From DATGHS01 sp035307785 (GTDB lineage: Bacteria; Planctomycetota; Planctomycetia; Gemmatales; Gemmataceae), in the NCBI GenBank assembly GCA_035307785.1, contig DATGHS010000231.1, forward strand, positions 1-8,841: a stretch of DNA of 8,841 nt, read 5' to 3'. The translations under genes were made by a program, and so were the position numbers. The notes under the pieces are model-generated. The model ran no database searches, had not been told where the DNA came from, and saw nothing but the letters and a program-made list of their open reading frames with translations. The first letter of the stretch is position 1; each line of letters opens with the position of its first letter. Shown here piece after piece: positions 1-6,124 of the stretch.

Positions 1-307
1 CCTTGGGTTGCCGATCTTGTATGGCGGCCAGCAATGCGGGGACGGCGGTGCGAGCGTCGGGGCCGATGCGGCCCAGGCTGTTCGCGGCTTCCCGGCGGAC
101 GAAAGCGTCTTGATCGCGCAGCGCTTCCGCCAACGCCGGCACCACGGTGGATGCTTCCGCGCGCTTCTCGCCCAAAGCCTTGGCCGCATGCAAACGCACC
201 GCGGAGTCTTCCGCATGCAGTTTTTCCACCCAATCGGCAGTCGATTGCTTGGGGCCGCAGCCGAGCAGCATCACCAGCACGCCGCCAAGTATGAATGTTT
301 TCTTCAT
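1..307 (-). CDS. HEAT-repeat lipoprotein, C-terminus cut by window edge
   Basis: This open frame starts at an ATG at 307 and runs off the left edge, so only the first 102 residues are visible. Residues 1-17 form a lipoprotein signal peptide: a KK n-region, a hydrophobic core and the lipobox LLGC with the lipidated Cys at 17. After it come two helical units with the HEAT/PBS-lyase pattern: residues about 25-64 (VRLHAAKALGEKRAEAS then VVPALAEALRD) and about 65-102 (VRREAANSLGRIGPDA then AVPALLAAIQ). Such repeats form a superhelical scaffold for protein contacts; no enzymatic residues are visible. An AGGAG Shine-Dalgarno (314-318) lies 6 nt before the ATG and supports the start. The gene begins 19 bp after the DUF1559 gene on the same strand, so the two are probably co-transcribed. 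The partner bound and the full length are unknown. Confidence 0.85.
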   Translation of the reverse strand, partial: MKKTFILGGVLVMLLGCGPKQSTADWVEKLHAEDSAVRLHAAKALGEKRAEASTVVPALAEALRDQDAFVRREAANSLGRIGPDARTAVPALLAAIQDRQPK

Positions 308-326
308 AAGTTTCTCCTGGTGTCAA

Positions 327-1226
327 TCAATAATCACTGCCCGGAACGTCGCCCGCCGCCCGGGTGGCCAGCGCATCATAAGTGGGTTGCGAGATCGAGT
401 TGTTGATTATCCTCACCGAGCCGTCGCCGAAGAGGAAATTGACGCCGGCCGTATGGCCGCTGGACATGGCGTCGGCATCGGTCACTATGCTGTCATTGGG
501 CAGGTGCGGCCCGCAGTGCCCCAACACGAGGGCCGAGCCGCCGGAGAAATCGCCCGGCGCTCGGATCGACGGATCTTGAGCGCCCGTGGGGAAACCGACC
601 CAAGTGGACCACGACATGGTGGTGCAGCGCTCGCCGACGAAGAAAGTGTTGCTCAAACCGTCGAGGATTTCGCCGAAGCGATAACCAGTGACGCCGCGCA
701 CGAAGGCGCCGCTGTGTGGCGGCGTAGTATTGTCGTCCACGCCGTCGTTGCCGTTGCAGGCCACGTAGCTGCCACGGGCCAGCACCCAACTCCCGCCGCT
801 GCCGTCGGAGATGGTAAAGGTTTGCTGGGAATTCGGATCGGCGGGGCACTGGAATACCTTCAGGAAAGTAGTCCGTGCTTTGACGATATTGGCATTGCCG
901 CTGCCGACGCTCAAATTGAAATCGATCAATTTGTACACGTTGTCCTGTTCCAGGTTCGGCAGGATAAACGAACCCCAACCCCAGCCCGGCCCCTGGTCGT
1001 TTTGCGGCCACGGTGCAACGTCGTAGTACCCAGGCGGCAAGTGCCCAAACTGGTCGTGATAATTGTGCATAGCCAGGCCGATCTGCTTGAGGTTGTTCTG
1101 GCATTGGGTGCGCGCGGCGGCCGCGCGCACTTTTTGCACGGCCGGCAATAACAAGCCAATCAGAATCGAAATGATGGCGATCACCACCAGTAATTCGATC
1201 AATGTAAATGCGGAACGTTGGCGCAT
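327..1226 (-). CDS. DUF1559 family protein with type IV pilin-like N-terminus
   Basis: A 299-residue protein of the DUF1559 (SBP_bac_10-type) family, which is greatly expanded in planctomycetes. The N-terminus has the prepilin motif RSAFTLIELLVV followed by a hydrophobic helix (about residues 7-29) and the typical LLPAVQKVRAAAARTQCQNN stretch, in which the helix becomes amphipathic. The C-terminus has the family hallmark HTAGVNFLFGDGSVRII and ends in the usual ALATRAAGD. The residue before the cleavage site is Ala, not the usual Gly. Such proteins are thought to be processed by a prepilin peptidase and displayed in the envelope; their role is unknown. The frame stays open upstream to 1382, but the ATG at 1226 places the pilin motif at the N-terminus, and the 52 extra codons would translate a palindromic repeat. 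Only a weak AGG precedes the start. The HEAT lipoprotein gene follows 19 bp downstream. Confidence 0.92.
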   Translation of the reverse strand: MRQRSAFTLIELLVVIAIISILIGLLLPAVQKVRAAAARTQCQNNLKQIGLAMHNYHDQFGHLPPGYYDVAPWPQNDQGPGWGWGSFILPNLEQDNVYKLIDFNLSVGSGNANIVKARTTFLKVFQCPADPNSQQTFTISDGSGGSWVLARGSYVACNGNDGVDDNTTPPHSGAFVRGVTGYRFGEILDGLSNTFFVGERCTTMSWSTWVGFPTGAQDPSIRAPGDFSGGSALVLGHCGPHLPNDSIVTDADAMSSGHTAGVNFLFGDGSVRIINNSISQPTYDALATRAAGDVPGSDY

Positions 1227-1271
1227 GATGTTTAGCCTGTAGAATTCTCGTCTCAATGAAATCTGGTAATT

Positions 1272-1291
1272 GCTAAAAGCCCCGAAGGGGC
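1272..1291 (-). terminator. Small GC hairpin followed by TTTT in the DUF1559 leader
   Basis: On the minus strand, GCCCC and GGGGC pair around a TTC loop and are followed directly by TTTTA. This is a short intrinsic-terminator-like signal that ends about 45 nt before the DUF1559 start codon. If it lies within the leader transcript it could act as an attenuator; if the promoter is downstream of it, it would only end incoming transcription. The 5-bp stem is short for a strong terminator, so the call is tentative. Confidence 0.3.
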
Positions 1292-1323
1292 GGTAGTTAA
1301 TAGCCAGGGGCGTCAGCCCCTGG
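1279..1323. repeat. Composite palindromic repeat: two adjacent GC-rich dyads
   Basis: Two inverted repeats lie 12 bp apart. The first has 5-bp arms GCCCC (1279-1283) and GGGGC (1287-1291). The second has perfect 8-bp arms CCAGGGGC (1304-1311) and GCCCCTGG (1316-1323) around GTCA. The layout resembles REP-like dispersed palindromes that I recall from planctomycete genomes, though copy number cannot be tested here. The unit sits in the upstream region of the DUF1559 gene, in the 325-bp gap between it and the Cys-rich gene. Confidence 0.65.
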
Positions 1324-1468
1324 AAACGATGTTTCCCGGACGGAGCCCTGGAACGGCGAAAGAATTTAGTGAGCCACCGCAATGTTCCAGGACGCGAGCA
1401 GATTAGACTGCCGTAGCAATAGCTCCGGACAATGAACGGCTCAGAATTGGTGAAAGCTGCGGCCAGCC

Positions 1469-1532
1469 AACGTAGAACGGAATTTATTCCGTTCAGTATC
1501 TGGCTCGAACGGAATAAATTCCGTTCTACGTT
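1469..1532. repeat. 26-bp perfect inverted repeat with 12-nt loop
   Basis: The left arm (1469-1494) and right arm (1507-1532) are exact reverse complements; the spacer 1495-1506 reads AGTATCTGGCTC. Each arm also contains its own dyad: GAACGGAA and TTCCGTTC around TTTA (1475-1494) or TAAA (1507-1526). The DNA or RNA could therefore fold either as one 26-bp hairpin or as two small ones. It lies 19 bp beyond the stop codon of the Cys-rich gene, in the position of a terminator, but no T-run follows it on either strand. Confidence 0.9.
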
Positions 1533-1551
1533 TCAGCTGTACAACCTTTGT

Positions 1552-2202
1552 CTAACATCCCGCCGCTCGCGGCGGAGGATCGGGAGGGGAAACGGAAACG
1601 AGAGTTGGAGTTTGATTTCGCAGGCCCAGCCAGTTCTCCGGCTGGTACCATTGCGTCCATGTGATCGGCGGTGGCGGCGGTACAACAGCGCCGCTTGTAA
1701 TCCACAGCGTGCTCATGCCGCGGCAATGCAGCACCGAAGTGAGTTGCAGCCAGCCGTTGCCGCGCGGCTGGTCTTGCGGAGCCTTTTCATGTTTTTCGCA
1801 GCACGATTTCTTTCTGCAAGCAACCGGTGCAACGCATTCCTTCGCCGCTTTCTTCTGGCAATTAGGGCAACACTTTTTTCCTTCGGCCTGATCGCGCAGG
1901 CGCGCCGATTGCCAGCCCGCATTGGCCGGCCGCTCGGCATAGGCGGGCGGTTCCACATGGTTGGCCCGTGCCCAGGCCCAGCGCTCTTCCACGGTGGTGC
2001 AGCAACAGTGCGTCCAGCATTCTTCGGCGTTGCGGCAACCGCAGGGATTGTTCTCGCAAGGGAAGCGCTGCGAGTGATCCTTCGCAGCCGGGAGTGGAAG
2101 CGGCAGACCCAGCGACACGGCCAAATAGCAAACCGTCGCCAGCGCGGCCGGCAGCCGGCGGGCGAATTTTCGCCAGAACTGTTTGCGTCGTAACGAACGC
2201 AT
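1552..2202 (-). CDS. Cys-rich exported protein, conserved planctomycete type, function unknown
   Basis: A 216-residue protein. Residues 1-40 look like a signal peptide or anchor: a strongly basic n-region (RSLRRKQFWRKFARR), a hydrophobic core (about 17-36) and LPAA as a possible cleavage site. The mature part has 16 Cys in two main clusters: residues 49-68 (CxxxxCxC, then AEECWTHCCC) and 111-135 (CCPNC, then spaced Cys ending SCC). A later CRGMSTLW motif (160-167) is followed by a GAVVPPPPP stretch and a Pro-rich C-terminus. I recall similar proteins from other planctomycetes but know of no function; metal binding or dense disulphide bonding would fit. A TTG at 2241 could extend it by 13 residues, but the ATG at 2202 puts the basic region at the N-terminus. 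No Shine-Dalgarno is obvious. A TAGAAT hexamer (2248-2253, minus) could be a -10 element for this start. Confidence 0.75.
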   Translation of the reverse strand: MRSLRRKQFWRKFARRLPAALATVCYLAVSLGLPLPLPAAKDHSQRFPCENNPCGCRNAEECWTHCCCTTVEERWAWARANHVEPPAYAERPANAGWQSARLRDQAEGKKCCPNCQKKAAKECVAPVACRKKSCCEKHEKAPQDQPRGNGWLQLTSVLHCRGMSTLWITSGAVVPPPPPITWTQWYQPENWLGLRNQTPTLVSVSPPDPPPRAAGC

Positions 2203-2301
2203 CGGGCACGCGTCAAGTAGGTCAAGCTGCGCATTCGTCAAAGCAGAATTCTAGTCTAGCGGCGCGGGCGCAGGAAGGCTAGCAGGCAAGCGCAAAATCG
2301 T

Positions 2302-2464
2302 GGGCACGTTTTCAACTTGCGCGAAACAGTAGAGTTCAACCGAAATTCGGTGGGCCGTTAGCCCAAGGCGCAAGCGAGGAATGCGGGTTGCCCTCGCTCG
2401 CGCTTCGGGCTAACTCATCTGATAACGGCAAATGTTCTACTAAGGACGCGTTGAAAACGTGCCC
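2302..2464. repeat. 163-bp nested palindromic element with 15-bp terminal inverted repeats
   Basis: The outer ends GGGCACGTTTTCAAC (2302-2316) and GTTGAAAACGTGCCC (2450-2464) are exact reverse complements. The centre holds a second inverted repeat (2357-2379 and 2392-2414). Between the two layers only fragments such as AGTAGA still match. The layout resembles a non-autonomous, MITE-like or REP-type element, although no clear target-site duplication flanks it. It nearly fills the gap between the Cys-rich gene and the 3' end of the BBP7-like gene. Confidence 0.6.
2357..2414. repeat. 23-bp near-perfect inverted repeat with 12-nt loop
   Basis: The arms 2357-2379 (GTTAGCCC to GCGAGG) and 2392-2414 (CCTCGC to GGGCTAAC) match at 20 of 23 positions, around the spacer AATGCGGGTTGC. 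Read as minus-strand RNA, the sense of the BBP7-like gene, two of the three mismatches become G-U pairs, leaving only one A-C mismatch. This favours a folded transcript from that gene. It is the core of the larger palindrome at 2302-2464. Confidence 0.8.
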
Positions 2465-2471
2465 CGCGACA

Positions 2472-3707
2472 TCAATACTGCCACGTCGCGCCGAGGTTCA
2501 GGCCATGCACGATGAAGGTGCTGGTGTTAAACGGCAGCGCCGGCTGGTTGTGCATGCCGCCGACCACGAGCGGATCAATGTTGGTCACGATTTGTGGTCC
2601 CGGCCGCATAACATTCGTGATGGCCGCGAAGTTGTAGCCGGCTCGCAGCTGAATATGGGGCGTTAGCTGGTAGGTCAGATTGGCATTGGCCTCGGGCATG
2701 ACCGAGAACAAGCTCGTTTCAAAAAAGCCGATATTCGAGTCGGCGGTGTAGACCTGGAAGTTGCTCGGGGCCGTATTGGTATTGCTGCCCATCACGCTGA
2801 TGGCGCTATAGTTCACGCCCAGGCCGCATTTCAGCGTCAGGTCCACACCCCACTTGTCGTAATTGGCGCCCATCAGGAACCCGAGCGTGACGCCGTAGAA
2901 ATCGTTGCGGGTATGAAACTCATCCAGCCAGGTGCTGCCCGGCGTCATGATGCTGTAGAGGAACTGCACGTCTTCTTCGAGTTCGGCATACTTCGCGCCG
3001 ATGATGCCGTAGAGGCGGAAATGGTCGTTCCGCACAAGACGGAAGAGATCATTCAGATCGCCATGATTGAGTTGCGACCAGGTCGTGAAGAGCAGGCCGG
3101 GGCCAATCAAGAGGAACGGTGTCGGCGTCAGAGCCGGCGTTGAAGTCGTGTTGATGAAGTTGCCGGCCGGCACACTGATGGTCACATTTTGGCGAAAGAT
3201 TCCGGTGAAGATTCCTTGCACACCGTGCCGCTCTTCGGAATCCAGCCAGATACCGGCTTCCACGCGCAAAGCGTAAGAAATGCCGTAACTGGTCGAGCCC
3301 CCGACGAATTGATTGCCGGCTGGATCCGTGACCAGGCCGGGCGGCAACTGTTGCGGCGAGCTAAACACCATCATGAAATCGTCGCTCAGCCAGCCGCACA
3401 CCCGCCACGCCGGGGGGCATTCGCCATACGGGGACGGAAAACAGGGCGGCGCTGTCGGTGCGCTCGGCGGGCCGCCCGTGAACGATGGTGGCGGCGGCGG
3501 GCTGCCAGGGTCGGTTGGCGTCTGTAGCTGCGCCGGCGTGATCGGGGGCAGCGCGGGCGCCGACGAATCTTTCGCCGGCGGAACGTATTGTGGCGCCGAC
3601 CAGTTCGGCGGCAACGGCGCGAGCGTCGGCGCACTCGATTGTTGAGCCTGGGCGATTCCCACTGAAGCAACGAAGGTGGCCATCCCGGCCAGGAAGTACT
3701 TGCGCAT
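2472..3707 (-). CDS. BBP7-like outer membrane beta-barrel protein
   Basis: A 411-residue protein with a classic signal peptide (MRKYFLAGMATFVASVGIAQAQ, cleavage after AQA near residue 22). A Pro/Ser/Thr-rich linker follows (about 25-98, including SPPPPPS), then a segment that looks like an outer-membrane barrel. Alternating hydrophobic strands are visible at GISYALRVEAGIWLD (142-156), FRLYGIIGAKYAELEED (230-246), FYGVTLGFLMGANYDKWGVDLTLKCGLG (270-297), and the C-terminal LNLGATWQY, which ends in an aromatic residue as many barrels do. The LYGIIGAKYAELEE segment resembles the BBP7 (DUF1551) family of planctomycetes, whose role is unclear. An ATG three codons upstream (3716) exists, but GGGGA (3717-3721) lies 9 nt before the ATG at 3707 and overlaps neither start ideally otherwise. 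A candidate promoter lies at 3755-3783. The assignment is by pattern only. Confidence 0.78.
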   Translation of the reverse strand: MRKYFLAGMATFVASVGIAQAQQSSAPTLAPLPPNWSAPQYVPPAKDSSAPALPPITPAQLQTPTDPGSPPPPPSFTGGPPSAPTAPPCFPSPYGECPPAWRVCGWLSDDFMMVFSSPQQLPPGLVTDPAGNQFVGGSTSYGISYALRVEAGIWLDSEERHGVQGIFTGIFRQNVTISVPAGNFINTTSTPALTPTPFLLIGPGLLFTTWSQLNHGDLNDLFRLVRNDHFRLYGIIGAKYAELEEDVQFLYSIMTPGSTWLDEFHTRNDFYGVTLGFLMGANYDKWGVDLTLKCGLGVNYSAISVMGSNTNTAPSNFQVYTADSNIGFFETSLFSVMPEANANLTYQLTPHIQLRAGYNFAAITNVMRPGPQIVTNIDPLVVGGMHNQPALPFNTSTFIVHGLNLGATWQY

Positions 3708-3754
3708 GGCTTCCATTCCCCGTAATTCTGAAGCCTGAAGTGGACCCCGAGCGG

Positions 3755-3783
3755 CTTATGGCGAAGTGTGAAGGAAATGTCGA
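3755..3783 (-). promoter_or_regulatory. Candidate sigma70-type promoter for the BBP7-like gene
   Basis: On the minus strand, TCGACA (3778-3783; 5 of 6 matches to TTGACA) and CATAAG (3755-3760; 4 of 6 to TATAAT) are separated by exactly 17 bp. Transcription would start near 3748 and give a leader of about 40 nt before the ATG at 3707. It lies between the upstream palindrome (3797-3825) and the gene, so that a terminator there and this promoter would be correctly ordered. Confidence 0.4.
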
Positions 3784-3796
3784 GAGGAGTTTTTAT

Positions 3797-3825
3797 CGCC
3801 CAGGGACTGCCGTCCCTGGGCTTTC
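3797..3825. repeat. REP-like palindrome, copy 1
   Basis: Perfect 10-bp arms GCCCAGGGAC (3798-3807) and GTCCCTGGGC (3812-3821) flank the loop TGCC. The unit with its flanks (C before, TTTC after) recurs with a single base change at 8756-8784. It starts 9 bp past the stop codon of the ABC permease gene, in the intergenic space before the BBP7-like gene. On the minus strand it is followed by GATAAAAACT, so it lacks a terminator U-tract. Confidence 0.85.
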
Positions 3826-3830
3826 AGGGG

Positions 3831-5831
3831 TCATGTCTCTCCAGTTTCCGCCGGTTTCTTTTCCCCTTTGAGCTTGCGCACTCGGCGCTGTCGTCGCGGT
3901 TGATCGCGCCAGAATTCGTCGCGCCAGATGCGCACTCGCTCCAGGAAGCCGACGCGGTATTCGGCATTCTTGAGGAACCACCACGGCACCCCGAGAAAGA
4001 CGCCGGCCAGCACCAGGCACGAAGCGATGAACGTGATCACCTTAAATGTCGCGGCATTTCCGATTGATTTCGCGACGCCAGTTCCAAGTAGGCTGTCAGC
4101 TTGAGAAAGCGCTGTCATGAGCAAATACACGATCAAGCCAACGATTGCCGTAATCGGTAATGTCAGCACCCAAAGCAATAAGCCGCCAAGGTAGCCAAGG
4201 GCAAGCGTGGCTAATAAGGCCCGCCACGACGTCGTACATCGTACGGAACACCAGATCCCGGCCCCGCCCATGTAGAACATGGCCATGGTGGTGACAATCA
4301 GGCACAACAGCGTCAGAAGTAGCGTTGCGCCGCCAACCATCGTTGACGCGACAAGAGATACCAAGGCCAGACCGAAAGCCACCCAGAAACCCAACAGTGA
4401 ATCGGCTCGCCGCCGGAATACTACAACCAATGCGGACACCGTCAGCACCAGGCCGCCGGTGACAAACCAGCCGGCACGCGGACCGGCCAGCGTGGCCAAG
4501 AACAGGGCGGGCATTGTATAAGCCAGCACATACGGCACCGCAGCGCCCAAAATACCCCAGAGCTTGTTGCGAATGAGCGAGGGGGTGGGCAAGGGCGTGA
4601 GGAGCAATGCTTCCCAGGTCTGTTTCTCGCGCTCGGCGGTGACGGCGGCGGAACAACGAATGCCGACGACCAGACTTCCCAGAACCAACACGACCACCCC
4701 AAGCAGGAAAAAGGCGGCATACGCTTCTTTGATGTTGGCGTCGTCATTAAGCGCGGTCTGATCGAGCGTGATTATCCATTTGAGTACATCGGTGAACGCC
4801 TGGCCGGAGTTCAAAGCAAGGAAAGCGGCAACCATTAGCACGGTGCCAATTACAATTCCCGGCAATGTGAACCAGCGCGGCACCAGCTTGAACACCGCCA
4901 GCGGAGCGATGCCATCTATGTTGCGTTCCTTCCAGCGGATCGGCTCATCGCTCACGTCGGCGCGCTTTTCGATTAGGCGCGTGACCAGCGGCTCACGGCC
5001 GGAGCGCTCCAGTTGCCGCAAGTAGGCCGGCCGCAATCGCGCCACAGCCACCGTGAAACAAATGGCGGCGAGGATGCCCCAGGCCAGCCAGCAACCGATC
5101 AGGTGACCGATGAGCACCTTGGAGTCGGCATTCGACAGGGCAGGGGCTGCTACGTAAAAGGGATCGAAGTATTCGGTCAACCGCCGAATCGATGCGAACC
5201 AGGTTCCTGGCCCGCCGAGCCGGCCGAGCGCTTGCAGGCCCAGCCAGGCCAGGTACATGAGCCCGCCGATCGCGTACAGACTCACAACGGCGTCGGCAGT
5301 TCGCCGGCACCACACCGAGCTGAGCAAGCTGGCGGCGGCGAGCGCCAGCAATGGCCCCAGCAAGCTGAGCGTTACAGCTAGCAATGCGCCGGGCGTCAGG
5401 CCGGCCCAGACGCCGATGAAGCAAAGAAACGGCAGGGTGACCAGCAGCAATAGCAAGATCTCATAGGTGCGGCCGAGCAATTTGCCAATCAGGATTTCCC
5501 ACGAATTGAGGTCGGCCGAGAACAGGTAGAGCAGGGTGCCGCGGGTTTTTTCATCGGTAACCGCCCCGGCCGTGAAAACCGGCGTGGCCAGGAGAATAAT
5601 CAGGAATTGTTGCCGAATCACCCAGGCGACAAATCCGGCCGCGAAAACGCTTGTGGCATTGGCAGGAAAGAAGCCGGTTTCGTTTTTTACCTTCTCGATG
5701 TCGCTGTCGTAAACAATGTATGCAAAGAGCAGTTGCAAAATGAGCAGCCCGCCGACAAACCAGCGCAAGAAATAATTGCGTCGTCGCCGGCCGCCGAGCA
5801 ACATTTCTAAATGAAAGACCGGACCGAGCAT
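3831..5831 (-). CDS. ABC-2 type transporter permease, two fused modules
   Basis: A 666-residue inner-membrane protein, about twice the length of a single ABC-2 permease. It contains two tandem modules. Module 1 (about 1-270) has membrane segments near 21-40, 67-90, 122-140, 145-175, 180-200 and 240-263. Module 2 (about 310-625) has segments near 323-341, 372-392, 428-449, 455-471, 481-521, 537-572 and 597-620. Each module has the conserved cytoplasmic signature after its early helix: VTDEKTRGTLLYLFSADL..IGKLLG (91-120) and VTAEREKQTWEALLLTPL..RNKLWG (397-426). These match the GldF/NosY-like family, which exports unknown substrates with a separate ATPase. No ATPase gene is present in this window. 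The C-terminal tail (640-666) is basic. AAGGTGG (5836-5842) is a good Shine-Dalgarno for the ATG at 5831. The substrate is unknown. Confidence 0.88.
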   Translation of the reverse strand: MLGPVFHLEMLLGGRRRRNYFLRWFVGGLLILQLLFAYIVYDSDIEKVKNETGFFPANATSVFAAGFVAWVIRQQFLIILLATPVFTAGAVTDEKTRGTLLYLFSADLNSWEILIGKLLGRTYEILLLLLVTLPFLCFIGVWAGLTPGALLAVTLSLLGPLLALAAASLLSSVWCRRTADAVVSLYAIGGLMYLAWLGLQALGRLGGPGTWFASIRRLTEYFDPFYVAAPALSNADSKVLIGHLIGCWLAWGILAAICFTVAVARLRPAYLRQLERSGREPLVTRLIEKRADVSDEPIRWKERNIDGIAPLAVFKLVPRWFTLPGIVIGTVLMVAAFLALNSGQAFTDVLKWIITLDQTALNDDANIKEAYAAFFLLGVVVLVLGSLVVGIRCSAAVTAEREKQTWEALLLTPLPTPSLIRNKLWGILGAAVPYVLAYTMPALFLATLAGPRAGWFVTGGLVLTVSALVVVFRRRADSLLGFWVAFGLALVSLVASTMVGGATLLLTLLCLIVTTMAMFYMGGAGIWCSVRCTTSWRALLATLALGYLGGLLLWVLTLPITAIVGLIVYLLMTALSQADSLLGTGVAKSIGNAATFKVITFIASCLVLAGVFLGVPWWFLKNAEYRVGFLERVRIWRDEFWRDQPRRQRRVRKLKGEKKPAETGET

Positions 5832-6124
5832 GCATCCACCTTGAGAATGAAACCGTCACTGTTCGATGGTAGGGGAACCAGCAGGCGTCTGCAAGCATTC
5901 GTGCCGCTTGCGGCGTTGCACTTTGGATCTCAGACAAGCTGTCGCACCTTTCCAAGCATTTCGCAAAAAATTTCCACTTCTTACGGATTCGCCTTGACAG
6001 GAGCATGAAAAACTGCGACCTGTGGATATAGATAAACTCGTTGGATGTACTCGCATTCCTCCGTGTGCTCCGTGACCGAGTGCCGGGAATTGCCGGCCAC
6101 GGCCCTGGGGAAAGGATTTGACGC
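5832..6124. other. Divergent intergenic region between permease and CxxC protein genes
   Basis: This 293-bp stretch separates a minus-strand from a plus-strand gene and must hold promoters for both. I see one weak candidate for the permease (5866-5894). On the plus strand a perfect TTGACA (5994-5999) has no good -10 at 16-18 bp; TATAGA at 6027 is too far away. It is the only gap over 100 bp in the window without a long or high-quality palindrome. No convincing small gene was found. Confidence 0.6.
5866..5894 (-). promoter_or_regulatory. Candidate promoter for the ABC permease gene
   Basis: On the minus strand, TTGCAG (5889-5894) and TACCAT (5866-5871) lie 17 bp apart, matching the consensus at 3 and 4 of 6 bases. 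The predicted start near 5859 gives a leader of about 28 nt holding the Shine-Dalgarno. A small dyad, GCCGC and GCGGC around TT (5903-5914), lies just upstream of the -35 and could be an operator. The match is weak. Confidence 0.3.

Larger units (their letters stand above)
1227..1551. other. 325-bp intergenic region rich in inverted repeats
   Basis: No convincing gene lies here; the frames crossing it lack coding signals or are extensions of neighbours. From left to right it holds the DUF1559 leader, the composite palindrome at 1279-1323, an 8-bp inverted repeat CCTGGAAC (1347-1354) and GTTCCAGG (1384-1391) with a 29-nt loop, and a 26-bp perfect inverted repeat at 1469-1532. CCCTGGAA also occurs as a direct repeat at 1318-1325 and 1346-1353. 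I see no promoter for the DUF1559 gene that clearly stands out. Confidence 0.7.

Noticed and set aside
147..1151. Plus-strand 334-codon open frame
   Set aside because: It lies opposite the clear DUF1559 and HEAT genes, has no recognisable domain, and arises from the high GC content of the antisense strand.
1227..1382. 52-codon N-terminal extension of the DUF1559 protein
   Set aside because: It would bury the prepilin motif inside the protein and translate a palindromic repeat.
1432..2193. Plus-strand 253-codon open frame
   Set aside because: It translates the 26-bp palindrome and the antisense of the Cys-rich gene; low-complexity Arg/Ala-rich composition and no domain.
4096..4656. Second minus-strand frame inside the permease gene, 186 codons
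   Set aside because: Overlaps the permease in another frame and shows no membrane or domain pattern; the permease frame is continuous, so it is not a frameshift.
5994..6033. TTGACA followed by TATAGA as promoter of the CxxC gene
   Set aside because: The spacing is about 27 bp, too long for a sigma70-type promoter, and nothing at 16-18 bp resembles a -10.
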